Origin: Paenibacillus sp.
Lineage (GTDB): Bacteria; Bacillota; Bacilli; Paenibacillales; Paenibacillaceae
Direction of reading: 5' to 3'
Assembly: GCA_023512345.1 (NCBI GenBank)
Contig: JAILZT010000026.1
Coordinates: 1 to 64,000 of the forward strand
Length of the DNA: 64,000 bases
Part shown: positions 26,329 through 36,686 of the stretch, piece after piece
Layout: each line of letters starts with the position of its first letter
Numbering within the stretch: position 1 is the stretch's first letter
The notes under the pieces: model-generated
Told to the model about the DNA's origin: nothing
Database searches by the model: none
What the model saw: only the letters and a program-made list of their open reading frames with translations
Translations under genes and position numbers: made by a program

Positions 26329-26723
26329 TGGCCAAGAAGACAGCAGCGGGCCATAAAAAATTCTGGCATTCATTTCGCTTTGCCGCGCAGGGTATTACTA
26401 GTGCATTCAGAAGCGAACTGAATATGAAGGTGCACAGCGGTCTGGCTGTTGTTGTTCTTGTTGCTGCTGCCTTGTTCAGGCTCCCTCCGGCCAGTTGGTT
26501 GCTGCTGCTGTTGGCAATAACACTCGTATTGAGTACTGAACTGCTTAATACGGCGATAGAAGCTGCTGTCGACCTCATCTCGCCAGATGTTCATCCACTG
26601 GCTAAGACAGCCAAAGATACCGCCGCTGGAGCTGTCCTGCTAACGGCGGTGTTTGCTGTTATTACGGGCATCTATGTTTTTTACCATCCCGTGATGGACT
26701 GGATTACAGAACTTATGTCATAA
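26328..26723 (+). CDS. dgkA: Diacylglycerol/undecaprenol kinase DgkA
   Basis: The protein has 131 aa. It is a small integral membrane kinase with three membrane segments and the signature VLSTELLNTAIEAAVDLISP, which holds the catalytic Glu and metal ligands. In Gram-positives this enzyme phosphorylates undecaprenol, returning lipid carrier to cell-wall synthesis. The ATG overlaps the ybeY stop by one base. Confidence 0.94.
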   Translation: MAKKTAAGHKKFWHSFRFAAQGITSAFRSELNMKVHSGLAVVVLVAAALFRLPPASWLLLLLAITLVLSTELLNTAIEAAVDLISPDVHPLAKTAKDTAAGAVLLTAVFAVITGIYVFYHPVMDWITELMS

Positions 26724-26794
26724 TCAGTTTACTTGGTATAAGAATCTATATGGCCTAGCCAGTTCTGCTCTACTAATTTTTTAGGGGGACAACT

Positions 26795-27217
26795 ATGAAT
26801 ACAGCCTTACTTCTTCAAGAAGCTATAAAAGCTCGCACAAATGCGTATATTCCTTATTCCCGCTTCGGAGTGGGTGCTGCTCTGCTTGATCTTGACGGGC
26901 ATGTGCATCACGGTTGCAATGTAGAGAATGCTGCTTTTGGGCCTACCAATTGTGCGGAACGTACCGCTTTATTTCGTGCTGTTGCGGATGGTCACAAACC
27001 CGGATCCTTCAAAGCCATCGCAATTGTCGCCGATACGGATGAGCCTGTATCACCCTGCGGCGTATGTCGTCAAGTAATGATTGAGTTATGTCATCCCGAC
27101 ATGAAGGTTATTCTTGGAAACCTCAAGGGGGATATCAGAGAAACCACAGTCCGCGATCTTCTTCCCGGTGCTTTTGGTCCTGCCGATTTGGAACAAGGAC
27201 AAGCCCCTGAGTTGTAA
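26795..27217 (+). CDS. cdd: Cytidine deaminase
   Basis: The protein has 140 aa, a normal length for the small tetrameric form. Substrate and zinc motifs are NVENAAFGPTNCAERTALFR (Cys and catalytic Glu) and PCGVCRQVMIE (two Cys). It converts (deoxy)cytidine to (deoxy)uridine for pyrimidine salvage. Its AGGGGGAC ribosome site is strong. Between dgkA and era, as in B. subtilis. Confidence 0.96.
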   Translation: MNTALLLQEAIKARTNAYIPYSRFGVGAALLDLDGHVHHGCNVENAAFGPTNCAERTALFRAVADGHKPGSFKAIAIVADTDEPVSPCGVCRQVMIELCHPDMKVILGNLKGDIRETTVRDLLPGAFGPADLEQGQAPEL

Positions 27218-27589
27218 TTGGTTTTGTCATTGTGACCTTTAAGTGAGCAATATAACTGCAATAAATGCAGTTAATTCGATATAATCAATGATTCAGGATT
27301 ATTTTATTGTACAAAATACAATTAAAGCGATTGCACACGCAACACTTAGCTCCATATTTATTAGCGCCGCAGTTAAGCGTGTTCCCACAAGGGAACGTAA
27401 GCGCTCCAAGCACCATTTACACCCTTACAATGCTCCGTTCGTCGCAGGTACGCCCCTTTCCGGGTGTCCAGAGGGCCGGGGCCCTTGGGGTCCCCCTTGG
27501 CTAAGGGGGATTTAGGGGGATCGAAACGCCCTTAGGGCATAAAAGGTTTAAAGATTAAACAAGAGATTGAAAATTGGAAGGAAGATCAT
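27218..27589. repeat. Intergenic region with a GC-rich hairpin element upstream of era
   Basis: There is no gene in this 372-base gap. Bases 27,253-27,273 form an 8-bp inverted repeat (TAACTGCA/TGCAGTTA). Bases 27,446-27,540 are strikingly G/C-rich and repetitive: AGGGCCGGGGCCCT, TCCCCCTT-GGCT-AAGGGGGA (8-bp perfect stem, 27,491-27,510), a second AGGGGGAT copy, and GCCCTTAGGGC. This differs sharply from the flanking DNA and looks like a dispersed REP-like intergenic element rather than a gene or a simple terminator. Confidence 0.55.
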
Positions 27590-28483
27590 ATGAAATTCAA
27601 ATCAGGGTTTGTGGCTATTGTAGGCAGACCGAACGTAGGCAAATCGACATTAATGAACCAGGTTATCGGCCAGAAGATTGCGATCATGTCTGACAAACCG
27701 CAAACAACAAGAAATAAAATTCACGGAGTTTACACCAACAACCAATCTCAGATCGTATTCCTGGACACACCCGGGATTCATAAACGGCAGTCCAAGCTAG
27801 GCGATTACATGAATCAGACTGCACTAAGTACACTTGGTGAAGTAGAGGCTGTGTTGTTCCTTGTGGATGCTGCGGATGGAATGGGTGGCGGAGACCGGTA
27901 TATTGCGGAACAACTAAATAATGTAAAAACACCGATCATCCTCGTCTTGAATAAAATTGACAAGCTGGAGCCAGAGGCTCTTTTGCCGCTGATGGCTGAA
28001 TATCAAAAGCTGCATGATTTCGCTGAAATCATTCCAGTGTCGGCTAAATTTGGCAGCAACGTGAACACATTGCTTGAGCAACTGCAGAAATATTTACCGG
28101 AAGGACCGCAATATTATCCTGCGGATCAAATTACCGATCACCCGGAGCAATTCGTCTGTGCAGAGCTTATTCGTGAGAAAATTTTGCATTTAACCCGTGA
28201 AGAAGTTCCGCATTCTATAGCTGTTGCCATTGAGGATATGCGTGTTGAGCCTAATGGAATCGTGCATGTATCTGCGGTTATTTTTGTTGAACGTGATTCC
28301 CAAAAGGGGATTATTATTGGTAAACAGGGTGCGCTTCTTAAGGAAGTTGGCAGACGGGCTCGTACAGATATTGAGAACCTGCTGGGTTCCAAGATCTTTT
28401 TGGAATTATGGGTAAAAGTCAAAAAAGATTGGCGTAACCAGGATCGCGTACTGCGTGATTTGGGCTTCCACAAAGATCTTTAA
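27590..28483 (+). CDS. era: GTPase Era
   Basis: The protein has 297 aa. GTPase motifs are [13 protein letters not shown] (G1), TTRNKIHGV (G2), DTPGIHK (G3) and NKID (G4). The C-terminal KH domain carries [19 protein letters not shown]. Era binds the 3' end of 16S rRNA in 30S assembly, in line with its neighbours ybeY and recO. GGAAGG precedes the ATG. Confidence 0.97.
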   Translation: MKFKSGFVAIVGRPNVGKSTLMNQVIGQKIAIMSDKPQTTRNKIHGVYTNNQSQIVFLDTPGIHKRQSKLGDYMNQTALSTLGEVEAVLFLVDAADGMGGGDRYIAEQLNNVKTPIILVLNKIDKLEPEALLPLMAEYQKLHDFAEIIPVSAKFGSNVNTLLEQLQKYLPEGPQYYPADQITDHPEQFVCAELIREKILHLTREEVPHSIAVAIEDMRVEPNGIVHVSAVIFVERDSQKGIIIGKQGALLKEVGRRARTDIENLLGSKIFLELWVKVKKDWRNQDRVLRDLGFHKDL

Positions 28484-28587
28484 TCCTCTTGGGTAGATGC
28501 TGGCAGGAATTGCAAGGATAGAACCTGTACCATCGCACATCCTAATTTCGAAGAGACATCGTGTTTCCGAAGAAAGGATGAATACGA

Positions 28588-28731
28588 ATGCGAGACTTTT
28601 CGTGGAAGTATTTTGCAATGACTGGAGATGTCGACGCATACCTGCTGTACAAGCAAGCGGGTGAACCGCCATTGAATGACGGGGAACTGCTGATGGGGGA
28701 AGAGAAGGCATATGATGAAGAAGCGCAGTAA
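28588..28731 (+). CDS. yqzL: YqzL-family small protein (47 aa)
   Basis: This gene is too short for most ORF callers. The translation begins MRDFSWKYFAMTGDVDAYLL, continues YKQAGEPP and ends in an acidic tail. This matches the YqzL family, encoded between era and recO in many Bacilli; both neighbours are conserved here. AGAAAGGATG lies ahead of the ATG. The function is unknown. Confidence 0.88.
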   Translation: MRDFSWKYFAMTGDVDAYLLYKQAGEPPLNDGELLMGEEKAYDEEAQ

Positions 28732-28767
28732 GGACTGGTTGCTTGCCGAATGGTTGGGAGAAGAGGC

Positions 28768-29523
28768 ATGCTACACAGGGTGGAAGGGATCGTCATCCGC
28801 AGCATGGATTACGGCGAAGGGAACGCAATCATTACGCTTTGCACCGAGAACGCCGGTAAGGTAGGTGTTCTAGTGCGGGGGGCGAAGAAGGCGAAAAGCC
28901 GATATGCTGCGCTCATTCAACCCTTTACCGTCGGGCAATTTGTTTTTTTTAGAAATAACGGCGGTTTAGGGACGCTCAATTCTGGTGAGATTACGGAATC
29001 TCACCATCCATTACGTGAGGACTTGGTGAAAGCTGCCTATTCTTCTTATGCATGTGAGCTGCTGGATCGTGTACTCCACGATGAGGAAACGGGCAGCTTC
29101 TGGTTTCGCCAGCTTGCTGCTTGCTTAAATGGATTGCAAGAAGGTAAAGAGCCCGGTGTTATTATAAATGTTTATGAGATGAAAATCTTACAGGCAGCAG
29201 GCTACGGCCCGCAGCTGGAGCAGTGTGTCATTTGCGGGCAGGAGAAGCCTGACGATCAACTATTGATCAGTCCCCGTCTCGGCGGGGCGCTCTGCCGCAG
29301 CTGTAAGCATAATGATCCGCCTGCCATGGAGATTTCCCCACGAGCGCTAAAACTGTTGAGACTGTTCGCTAAGCTTGATTTAACAAGACTTGGGAATGTG
29401 GATGTTAAAGTGGATACACGTGAGGAACTTAAAAAAGTGATGAGAGCGATTATGGATATGCAGCTGGGTCTGCGTCTTAAATCGCAAAATTTCTTGGATC
29501 AACTGGACAAGTATAACATTTGA
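28768..29523 (+). CDS. recO: DNA repair protein RecO
   Basis: The protein has 251 aa from the ATG at 28,768, which gives the typical N-terminus MLHRVEGIVIRSMDYGEGNA. The OB fold is followed by a helical domain with the zinc-binding cysteines CVICGQ (near 152) and CRSC. It loads RecA on SSB-coated DNA in the RecFOR pathway. An in-frame start 18 bases upstream has a poorer ribosome site. Confidence 0.95.
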   Translation: MLHRVEGIVIRSMDYGEGNAIITLCTENAGKVGVLVRGAKKAKSRYAALIQPFTVGQFVFFRNNGGLGTLNSGEITESHHPLREDLVKAAYSSYACELLDRVLHDEETGSFWFRQLAACLNGLQEGKEPGVIINVYEMKILQAAGYGPQLEQCVICGQEKPDDQLLISPRLGGALCRSCKHNDPPAMEISPRALKLLRLFAKLDLTRLGNVDVKVDTREELKKVMRAIMDMQLGLRLKSQNFLDQLDKYNI

Positions 29524-29569
29524 CGAATCGACAAAATTCCGTTACTATGGGTACAGTTTCTTTTTGTAA

Positions 29570-29865
29570 ATAAATCAACCGCTGTTACTCCATCTTTGTG
29601 GAGAGGCGTGCATTGATCGGGAAAGTAGTGGACTTTAGTTCCAATTCAGCGAACCGGGGGCAGTGGAAGCCTGGTGGAATTACGTTCATGAACAGGGCAC
29701 CCGGGAGTACGTATGCGGTATTGAAAAGTGGATTTCGTGATGAGTGTACCGGCAGAACTTAGGCTGGTTCCGTAGCGGAATCAAGTAGGGTGGAACCGCG
29801 GGAGAATGTTAGGCTCTCGTCCCTATGTCTGTATATCAGGCATGGGGGCGAGGCCTTTTTGTTTT
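29570..29865 (+). promoter_or_regulatory. T-box riboswitch of glyQS with its terminator
   Basis: The T-box sequence AGGGTGGAACCGCG is at 29,787-29,800. It is followed by a long terminator stem (GGCTCTCGTCCCTATGTCTG pairing with CAGGCATGGGGGCGAGGCC) and T-run at 29,811-29,865. Upstream, the pattern CAGCGAACCGGGGGCAGTGG with GAAGCC fits the apical part of stem I. A GGC at 29,696-29,698 followed by A is a possible glycine specifier, but I cannot fix the specifier loop without folding. Uncharged tRNA-Gly would stabilise the antiterminator and switch glyQS on. Confidence 0.9.
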
Positions 29866-29917
29866 GTGGCGGAGCCGTCGTGCAATAAAACTTGTGAAAA
29901 GCGAAGGAGCCGGTATT

Positions 29918-30805
29918 ATGAATTTTCAGCAGATGATATTGACGCTGCAGCAGTTTTGGGCGGAACAGAACTGCATTATCGTCCAACCGTATGATACGGA
30001 AAAAGGGGCAGGCACGATGAACCCTATGACTTTTTTACGTTCACTTGGACCTGAGCCCTGGAAAGTTGCTTATGTCGAGCCTTCCCGCCGTCCTTCAGAC
30101 GGTCGTTACGGTGAAAATCCTAACCGTTTATACCAGCATCATCAGTTTCAGGTCATTATCAAGCCTTCACCGGATAATATTCAAGAAATTTATCTGGACA
30201 GCTTAAAAGCACTTGGTGTTGATCCTTTGCTGCATGACATTCGTTTTGTGGAAGACAACTGGGAAAATCCATCCCTGGGCTGTGCTGGCCTTGGTTGGGA
30301 AGTATGGCTGGACGGTATGGAGATTACGCAGTTTACCTATTTCCAACAAGTCGGTGGTATTGAGGCTAATCCGGTTGCCGTAGAAATTACGTATGGTATG
30401 GAACGGTTGGCGTCTTATATTCAGGAAAAAGAAAATGTGTTCGATCTGGAGTGGGTAAACGGCATTACGTACGGCGACGTGTTCCATCAACCAGAATTCG
30501 AGCATTCTACCTATACATTTGAAGTTTCGGATGTCAAAATGCTGTTCACTTTGTTTAATACTTACGAAGAAGAAGCTCGCAGAGCCATGGAGAAGCATTT
30601 AGTATTCCCTGCTTATGATTATGTGCTTAAATGCTCACACACATTCAATCTGCTGGATGCCCGTGGAGCCATCAGTGTAACCGAACGCACCGGTTTTATT
30701 ACAAGAGTACGTAATCTTGCTCGGACTGTTGCGGCGACCTATATGGAGGAACGCGAGAAGTTAGGCTTCCCGTTGTTGAAGAAAGAAGGTGCTGAACATG
30801 TCTAA
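29918..30805 (+). CDS. glyQ: Glycyl-tRNA synthetase alpha subunit
   Basis: The protein has 295 aa from the ATG at 29,918 (GAAGGAG upstream); the frame is open to 29,825 but that part lies in the T-box terminator. Class II motifs include [40 protein letters not shown] and VIIKPSPDN, all diagnostic of the bacterial alpha2beta2 enzyme. It overlaps glyS by eight bases. Confidence 0.97.
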   Translation: MNFQQMILTLQQFWAEQNCIIVQPYDTEKGAGTMNPMTFLRSLGPEPWKVAYVEPSRRPSDGRYGENPNRLYQHHQFQVIIKPSPDNIQEIYLDSLKALGVDPLLHDIRFVEDNWENPSLGCAGLGWEVWLDGMEITQFTYFQQVGGIEANPVAVEITYGMERLASYIQEKENVFDLEWVNGITYGDVFHQPEFEHSTYTFEVSDVKMLFTLFNTYEEEARRAMEKHLVFPAYDYVLKCSHTFNLLDARGAISVTERTGFITRVRNLARTVAATYMEEREKLGFPLLKKEGAEHV

Positions 30806-32873
30806 AGACTTGCTGTTTGAAATCGGTCTGGAGGAAATTCCAGCTCGCTTTATCCGGGCGGCTATGGAGCAGCTTCAGGATAAAACATCGAAGTGGCTCG
30901 AAAACTCGCGGATTGCCCACAGTGGAGTTACAGCTTACGCGACACCTCGTCGTTTGGCTGTACTGGTCAAGGGGGTTGCTGAGAAGCAGGAAGACATCAG
31001 TGAAGAGGTTAAGGGCCCTGCACGTAAAATTGCACTGGATGCAGCAGGAGAATGGAGTAAGGCAGCACTTGGTTTTGCTCGCAGTCAAGGTGTAACTCCA
31101 GAGCAGTTTACGTTCAAGGAGCTTGCAGGCGTGGAGTACATCTATGCTACTAGAAATAGTGATGGTGTTGAAACGGCGTCTCTTCTTTCTGAGGGCCTTA
31201 ACGGAATTGTAAGCTCCATGACTTTCCCGAAGAACATGCGTTGGGGAACTTATGATTTCAAATTTGTCCGTCCGATCCGCTGGATGGTAGCTCTCTTTGG
31301 CACAGAGGTAGTAGATCTGGAGATCACTGGGGTTACAGCCGGCAATATCAGCCGCGGTCACCGTTTCCTGGGAACAGAAGCTGTTATAGAACAGCCATCT
31401 GATTATGTTGAGAGTTTGCGTGCTCAGCATGTTCTCGTAGATGTGAAGGAGCGGGAGCAGCTTATATTGGATCAAATCAAGAAGTTGGCGGAAGAGAAAG
31501 ACTGGACAATAGCCATCAAAGACGATTTGCTGGAAGAGGTATTGTTTCTTGTCGAAACGCCTACAGTTCTATTTGGAACCTTCGACCCTTCTTTCTTGAA
31601 CATTCCACAGGATGTGCTAATTACTTCGATGCGTGAGCATCAGCGTTACTTCCCGGTATTGGATGCTGCAGGCAAGCTGCTGCCATTCTTCGTTACAGTC
31701 CGTAACGGTAATGCTGTATCTCTGGATGTTATCGCAAAAGGGAATGAGAAGGTTCTACGTGCCCGCCTGTCGGACGCCAAGTTTTTCTATCAAGAGGATC
31801 AAAAGCTCAAGATTGAAGACGCACTGGCTAAGCTGGAAAATATCGTGTACCACGAAGAAATGGGTAGTATCGGTGATAAAGTACGTCGGATTCGGCAAAT
31901 TGCGGATGCTTTGGCTGTGAAGCTGGGTCTTGCAGCATCCACTGCAGCGGAGGTCAGCCGTACAGCTGATATTTGTAAATTCGATCTGGTTACCCAGATG
32001 GTTTATGAGTTCCCTGAGCTGCAAGGAACCATGGGTGAAGATTACGCCCGCAAAGCGGGAGAGTCTGTGACTGTAGCTAAAGCTATATTCGAGCACTACC
32101 AGCCACGGTATGCAGGAGAAGCGGTCCCTACTACAGAAGCTGGGTATGTTGTAAGTATCGCGGACAAAATCGACACCATTGTGGGCTGCTTCTCGATAGG
32201 CATTATTCCAACGGGATCTCAGGACCCTTACGCACTGCGCCGTCAAGCGGCTGGGATTGTACAAATCGTATTAGAGCATAAGCTGGCAATCAATCTTCAA
32301 GAAATATTTGAAACCGCTGTGCAAGTACATGAAAAATCGCGTATCATGAAACATTCTGGTACCGAACTGCGTATAAACCTGTACGAGTTCTTTGGACTTC
32401 GTGTAAAACGCTTATTATCCGACAATGTACGCTACGATGTTGTGGATGCAGTAATTGCTGCAGGATATGATGATGTTGTGGCTGTTGTAGCGAGAAGCGG
32501 TGCACTAAATGGAGCAGTACAAGCCCAGGAAGATTTCAAAATCACCGTTGACTCCTTTAACCGGGTTAGTAATTTAGCAGCTAAGGCTCAAGGAGGTACT
32601 GTAGATCCAGCACTGCTGACAGATCCCGCTGAGGTCAAACTTTTCGAGACTTGGCAATCTCTTCATACCCCTTATCATGAAGCATTAAGTACAAGAAATG
32701 CAGATGAGGCGCTTCGTCTACTGTCTGGATTAAAAGATTCGGTTACCGGATTCTTTGATGCGGTTATGGTTATGGCTGAGGATGAGAAGGTACGTACCAA
32801 TCGTCTGGCCTTGCTGGCAGGTATTGATGCGGATACGAAGCTGTTTGCTGATTTCAGCAAGCTGGTGTGGTAA
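30798..32873 (+). CDS. glyS: Glycyl-tRNA synthetase beta subunit
   Basis: The protein has 691 aa from ATG 30,798 ([20 protein letters not shown]). It contains the beta-subunit block KNMRWG...[13 protein letters not shown] and [10 protein letters not shown], the HD-like domain and the C-terminal anticodon-binding (DALR-like) region. The ribosome site lies within the end of glyQ. With GlyQ it charges tRNA-Gly. The terminator at 32,955 ends the operon. Confidence 0.97.
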   Translation: MSKDLLFEIGLEEIPARFIRAAMEQLQDKTSKWLENSRIAHSGVTAYATPRRLAVLVKGVAEKQEDISEEVKGPARKIALDAAGEWSKAALGFARSQGVTPEQFTFKELAGVEYIYATRNSDGVETASLLSEGLNGIVSSMTFPKNMRWGTYDFKFVRPIRWMVALFGTEVVDLEITGVTAGNISRGHRFLGTEAVIEQPSDYVESLRAQHVLVDVKEREQLILDQIKKLAEEKDWTIAIKDDLLEEVLFLVETPTVLFGTFDPSFLNIPQDVLITSMREHQRYFPVLDAAGKLLPFFVTVRNGNAVSLDVIAKGNEKVLRARLSDAKFFYQEDQKLKIEDALAKLENIVYHEEMGSIGDKVRRIRQIADALAVKLGLAASTAAEVSRTADICKFDLVTQMVYEFPELQGTMGEDYARKAGESVTVAKAIFEHYQPRYAGEAVPTTEAGYVVSIADKIDTIVGCFSIGIIPTGSQDPYALRRQAAGIVQIVLEHKLAINLQEIFETAVQVHEKSRIMKHSGTELRINLYEFFGLRVKRLLSDNVRYDVVDAVIAAGYDDVVAVVARSGALNGAVQAQEDFKITVDSFNRVSNLAAKAQGGTVDPALLTDPAEVKLFETWQSLHTPYHEALSTRNADEALRLLSGLKDSVTGFFDAVMVMAEDEKVRTNRLALLAGIDADTKLFADFSKLVW

Positions 32874-32954
32874 AAGAGTATTTGCAGGGATTTACAGAAT
32901 TTTTTATGAAAAATGCGCTACTCATGGTATAGATTGATGGATTAGGGTATAAAT

Positions 32955-33002
32955 ATACGGAACGGTGCCAATGCGTCTCTTTGTCAACCGTTCCGTATTT
33001 TA
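32955..33002 (+). terminator. Terminator of glyQS
   Basis: ATACGGAACGGT pairs perfectly with ACCGTTCCGTAT across a 20-base loop and is followed by TTTTATG. It also shows that the following gene cannot start at the upstream ATG at 32,965, which lies in this hairpin. Confidence 0.85.
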
Positions 33003-33063
33003 TGCTTTTCAAAGAAGGATTTCATACCCTCAGCGCGTATATATATTACACGGGAAATTGGTG

Positions 33064-33543
33064 ATGCTCATGGAAGAGGCTCCGGGAAGAACCATAGTTG
33101 TAGATGGAGATGCTTGTCCGGTTAAAAAAGAGATCGCTGTCGCCGCCCGAATGTTCAATATTCCGGTACTAATGGTTTCTTCCTACAATCATGCGTTAAA
33201 AGCTGAGGAAGGTGTTACCGTAGTGCAGGTGGACAGCGGGGACCAAAGTGCTGATATTTATATTGCAAATCATATTTCGGCAGGAGATATTGTTCTGACA
33301 CAGGATTATGGTTTGGCGGCTTTGGCCTTGGGTAAACGCTGCAGTGTACTTTCCTTTCGAGGACAAACGTATGAGGATGCTACAATGGATTTCATGCTGG
33401 AAGGCAGGCATGCCAAAGCTGTTGAGCGTAGGCGCGGCCACTATTCCAAAGGTCCCAAAGCGATAACTGAGCAGGAAAAAATCTTTTTTCAACATAAACT
33501 GACAAAACTTTTAACGGTTTTGCAGGAGAATGTTCAGCGATAG
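33064..33543 (+). CDS. YaiI/YqxD family protein (DUF188)
   Basis: The protein has 159 aa from ATG 33,064; an in-frame ATG at 33,070 is also possible, and the ribosome site is weak. The PIN-like fold shows TIVVDGDACPVKKEI near the N-terminus, DSGDQSADIYIANH, and DIVLTQDYGLAALAL. The RGHYSKGPKAITEQEKIFFQ block is typical of the family (B. subtilis YqxD). It is encoded just ahead of dnaG-sigA, as in B. subtilis. The function is unknown; the PIN-like aspartates suggest a nuclease. Confidence 0.9.
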   Translation: MLMEEAPGRTIVVDGDACPVKKEIAVAARMFNIPVLMVSSYNHALKAEEGVTVVQVDSGDQSADIYIANHISAGDIVLTQDYGLAALALGKRCSVLSFRGQTYEDATMDFMLEGRHAKAVERRRGHYSKGPKAITEQEKIFFQHKLTKLLTVLQENVQR

Positions 33544-33582
33544 CGAATTATATTTATTTGTTAAGAGATGAAGGTGGTACAG

Positions 33583-35409
33583 GTGGCTAGCGGACACGGT
33601 AATATTCCGGAAGAGGTCATCGAAAGCGTACTGGCTCGGCATGATATTGCTGAAACTGTAGGCAGGGTTGTCCATTTAACCAAGCGGGGGAAATATTTAT
33701 GGGGCCTCTGCCCGTTCCATTCGGAAAAAACCCCTTCCTTTACTGTTACTCCGGACCGGGGAGTGTTTCATTGTTTTAGCTGCGGTATGGGTGGTAATGC
33801 CATCAAATTTAGGATGGAAATCGAAGGACTCTCCTTCCCCGAAGCAGTCAAGATAATGGCCGAAGAAAGTGACATTCCGATCCCCGAAGGAAAAGGAGGC
33901 ATGTTGTCTCCGCCCGACCCGGAACGTGACCGGTTGCTTCAAGCTTATGAATGGTCTGCAAAGTTCTATCATTATCTGCTGAAAAATACGGAACACGGCA
34001 CAGCCGCAATGGAATATTTAAGATCCCGGAATTTCAGCGATAAAATGATTGACCAATTTCAGATCGGATACGCTCCAGACCGCTGGGATACATTGCTTCA
34101 GTTTTTAGAGAAAAGAAATTTTGATCTCGCTGAAATGGAGAAAGGCGGATTGTTATCTGCCAGAGGTGAGGGAAAAGGGCAAGGGTATATTGACCGATTC
34201 CGCGGCAGGGTCATTTTTCCGATCAGTAATCGTACTGGCAAGGTAATCGCTTTTGCCGGAAGGATTCTTGGAGAGGGCCAACCCAAATATTTAAATTCAC
34301 CAGAGAGCAAACTATTTAACAAAAGCCGGATTTTGTATAACTTGCACCAGTCCAAAGCATCCATTCGCAAAACGCGGCAAATCGTACTATTTGAAGGATA
34401 CGGGGATGTCATTTCGGCTTGGGATGCAGGTGTGCATAACGGTGTAGCAACAATGGGGACTTCGCTTACGGAGAACCATATGGCACTTATGAAGAGTATG
34501 GCTGATGAAATTGTACTGTCCTATGACGGTGATCGGGCGGGACAAGCTGCAGCAATGAAAGCTATTCCACTGCTTGAAGGAAATGGCTTGCGAGTCAAGA
34601 TTGCTGTGCTGCCAAGCGGGATGGACCCAGACGATTTTGTATCCAGTTATGGGGGAGACAGATTCAGGGAACAGATTATAGAATCCGCAGTTTCCACCGT
34701 AAAATTTAAGCTTATATATCTGAAAAAAAACCATATACTCCTAGAGGAAGATGGCAAAATTGCTTATGCAAAAGAAGCGCTGGAGATTATTGCTTTACTG
34801 CATTCTTCCACAGAGAGAGAGGTTTATCTAAGGGAAATTGCCTCTGAGCTTGACTTGTCCTATGACAGTTTGAAGCAAGATTGCAACTTACTGAGAGCCT
34901 CAATGCAAAAAAACATGCCCGAAGGGGATAATAACGATAAAAGGTGGAATAATGGTAGGCATAAAAAAGGGCAAGTTCAGACTCCAACTTTACTACCCGC
35001 TTACCATGTCGCAGAGCGTCGTTTATTATCTTTTATGCTGCAAGACCCAGAGGCTGCCAACTATGTAGGCGAACGTCTAGGAGAAGATTTCAACATCGAT
35101 GATCATGCGGCAATTGCTGCTTATCTATACGCCTTTTACGCGCAAGGCAAACCACCGGATATTAGCCGGTTTTTATCATCACTTCAAGATGACCGTTTGG
35201 AGAAAACTGCAACCTCAATATCTATGATGGACACACCGCCAGATTGGAATGTACAGGTTCTGGACGATTGTATTCGTGAAGTGCAGAGATATCCTCTGCA
35301 ACGCAGAATGGAACTAAAGCGGGAAGAGATGATAGGAGCGGAGAAGAACGGAGACTTTTTGCGTGCGGCACAAATAGCAAGTGAGATTATAGCCCTAGAG
35401 AGACAATAA
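33583..35409 (+). CDS. dnaG: DNA primase DnaG
   Basis: The protein has 608 aa from the GTG at 33,583. That start has AAGGTGG six bases upstream, whereas the ATG at 33,568 has no ribosome site. The N-terminal zinc finger CPFHSEKTPSF...CFSCG is near 42-67. The RNA polymerase/Toprim core has EGYGDVISAW (near 271) and DGDRAGQAA. The C-terminal part binds the DnaB-type helicase. It makes replication primers and is followed by sigA in the classic macromolecular synthesis order. Confidence 0.95.
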   Translation: MASGHGNIPEEVIESVLARHDIAETVGRVVHLTKRGKYLWGLCPFHSEKTPSFTVTPDRGVFHCFSCGMGGNAIKFRMEIEGLSFPEAVKIMAEESDIPIPEGKGGMLSPPDPERDRLLQAYEWSAKFYHYLLKNTEHGTAAMEYLRSRNFSDKMIDQFQIGYAPDRWDTLLQFLEKRNFDLAEMEKGGLLSARGEGKGQGYIDRFRGRVIFPISNRTGKVIAFAGRILGEGQPKYLNSPESKLFNKSRILYNLHQSKASIRKTRQIVLFEGYGDVISAWDAGVHNGVATMGTSLTENHMALMKSMADEIVLSYDGDRAGQAAAMKAIPLLEGNGLRVKIAVLPSGMDPDDFVSSYGGDRFREQIIESAVSTVKFKLIYLKKNHILLEEDGKIAYAKEALEIIALLHSSTEREVYLREIASELDLSYDSLKQDCNLLRASMQKNMPEGDNNDKRWNNGRHKKGQVQTPTLLPAYHVAERRLLSFMLQDPEAANYVGERLGEDFNIDDHAAIAAYLYAFYAQGKPPDISRFLSSLQDDRLEKTATSISMMDTPPDWNVQVLDDCIREVQRYPLQRRMELKREEMIGAEKNGDFLRAAQIASEIIALERQ

Positions 35410-35449
35410 ATGTGTGGCAGGATGTACCTAGGGAGGAGGGAGTCGAATT

Positions 35450-36583
35450 ATGGCGAACGATCAGCATACTGAACTGGAAGCTGAATCTACATTGGACCAG
35501 GTCAAAGATCAACTTATTGAGCAAGGTAAGAAAAGATCATCATTGAATTACAAAGATATTATGGAGAAATTATCGCCGTTTGATCAAGACCCTGAGCAAA
35601 TGGAGGAATTCTACGAACAGCTGAGTGACCTCGGAATTGAAGTTGTTAATGAGAACGATGAGGAAGTAACGACTCTCAGACCAAGCGAGGATAATGAGAA
35701 CAACGAGAACGAAGAATTCAGCTTTGACGATGATTTGTCATTGCCTCCGGGGATCAAGATTAACGACCCCGTCCGTATGTATCTGAAGGAAATCGGTCGT
35801 GTACCCTTATTGTCGGCTGATGATGAAGTTGAGCTTGCAATGCGGATCAAGAATGGTGATGAGGAAGCCAAACGGCGTTTGGCTGAAGCGAACCTTCGTC
35901 TCGTAGTAAGTATTGCTAAGCGTTATGTAGGACGCGGCATGCTGTTCCTGGATCTTATTCAAGAAGGTAATATGGGTTTGATCAAGGCCGTGGAGAAATT
36001 TGACCACAACAAGGGCTTTAAATTCAGTACCTACGCAACTTGGTGGATTCGTCAAGCCATCACTCGTGCGATTGCGGATCAGGCACGTACTATTCGTATT
36101 CCAGTGCATATGGTGGAGACGATTAATAAACTGATTCGTGTATCCCGCCAGCTTCTGCAGGAGCTCGGACGTGAACCTTCACCGGAAGAAATTGCGGCTG
36201 AAATGGAATTAACGGTTGAGAAAGTCAGAGAAATTATGAAAATTGCTCAAGAGCCAGTATCATTGGAAACACCAATTGGCGAGGAAGATGATTCACATCT
36301 TGGCGATTTCATTGAGGATCAGGAAGCATTGGCTCCGGCGGATGCCGCTGCTTATGAATTGCTGAAGGAACAACTGGAGGACGTACTGGACACGCTCACT
36401 GAGCGGGAAGAGAATGTGCTTCGCCTGCGTTTCGGACTAGATGATGGAAGAACAAGAACACTCGAAGAAGTCGGCAAGGTATTTGGCGTGACACGGGAAC
36501 GTATTCGTCAGATTGAAGCTAAAGCTTTGCGGAAGCTGCGCCATCCAAGCCGTAGTAAACGGCTTAAAGATTTCCTCGAATAG
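35450..36583 (+). CDS. sigA: RNA polymerase major sigma factor SigA (RpoD)
   Basis: The protein has 377 aa. An acidic N-terminal region 1.1 is followed by region 1.2 ([20 protein letters not shown]), regions 2.3-2.4 ([20 protein letters not shown]), region 3 and region 4.2 ([20 protein letters not shown]). It directs housekeeping transcription; several consensus promoters in this window fit it. AGGGAGGAGG precedes the ATG. It lies 40 bases after dnaG. Confidence 0.98.
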   Translation: MANDQHTELEAESTLDQVKDQLIEQGKKRSSLNYKDIMEKLSPFDQDPEQMEEFYEQLSDLGIEVVNENDEEVTTLRPSEDNENNENEEFSFDDDLSLPPGIKINDPVRMYLKEIGRVPLLSADDEVELAMRIKNGDEEAKRRLAEANLRLVVSIAKRYVGRGMLFLDLIQEGNMGLIKAVEKFDHNKGFKFSTYATWWIRQAITRAIADQARTIRIPVHMVETINKLIRVSRQLLQELGREPSPEEIAAEMELTVEKVREIMKIAQEPVSLETPIGEEDDSHLGDFIEDQEALAPADAAAYELLKEQLEDVLDTLTEREENVLRLRFGLDDGRTRTLEEVGKVFGVTRERIRQIEAKALRKLRHPSRSKRLKDFLE

Positions 36584-36596
36584 TTTTTATCAAATG

Positions 36597-36635
36597 GACC
36601 TTCTGCTGCACAGTGGCAGGAGGTTCTTTTAGTTT
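36597..36635 (+). terminator. Terminator after sigA
   Basis: GGACCTTCTGC pairs imperfectly with GGCAGGAGGTTC and is followed by TTTTAGTTT. The stem is imperfect and the T-run interrupted, so termination may be partial. Confidence 0.65.
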
Positions 36636-36686
36636 AAATTCTACATTGTCTACACTTAATGTGTAGTTGAAAAGAGGGATGAGCCG

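Noticed and set aside
27288-27515. 75-codon plus-strand frame in the cdd-era gap
   Set aside because: It runs into the GC-rich repeat, has no ribosome site and gives a Gly/Pro-rich nonsense tail.
30699-31475. 258-codon minus-strand frame across glyQ and glyS
   Set aside because: Antisense shadow; glyQ and glyS are unambiguous on the plus strand.
32965-33063. Upstream ATG extension of the DUF188 gene
   Set aside because: The extension lies inside the glyQS terminator stem and has no ribosome site; the start was moved to 33,064.
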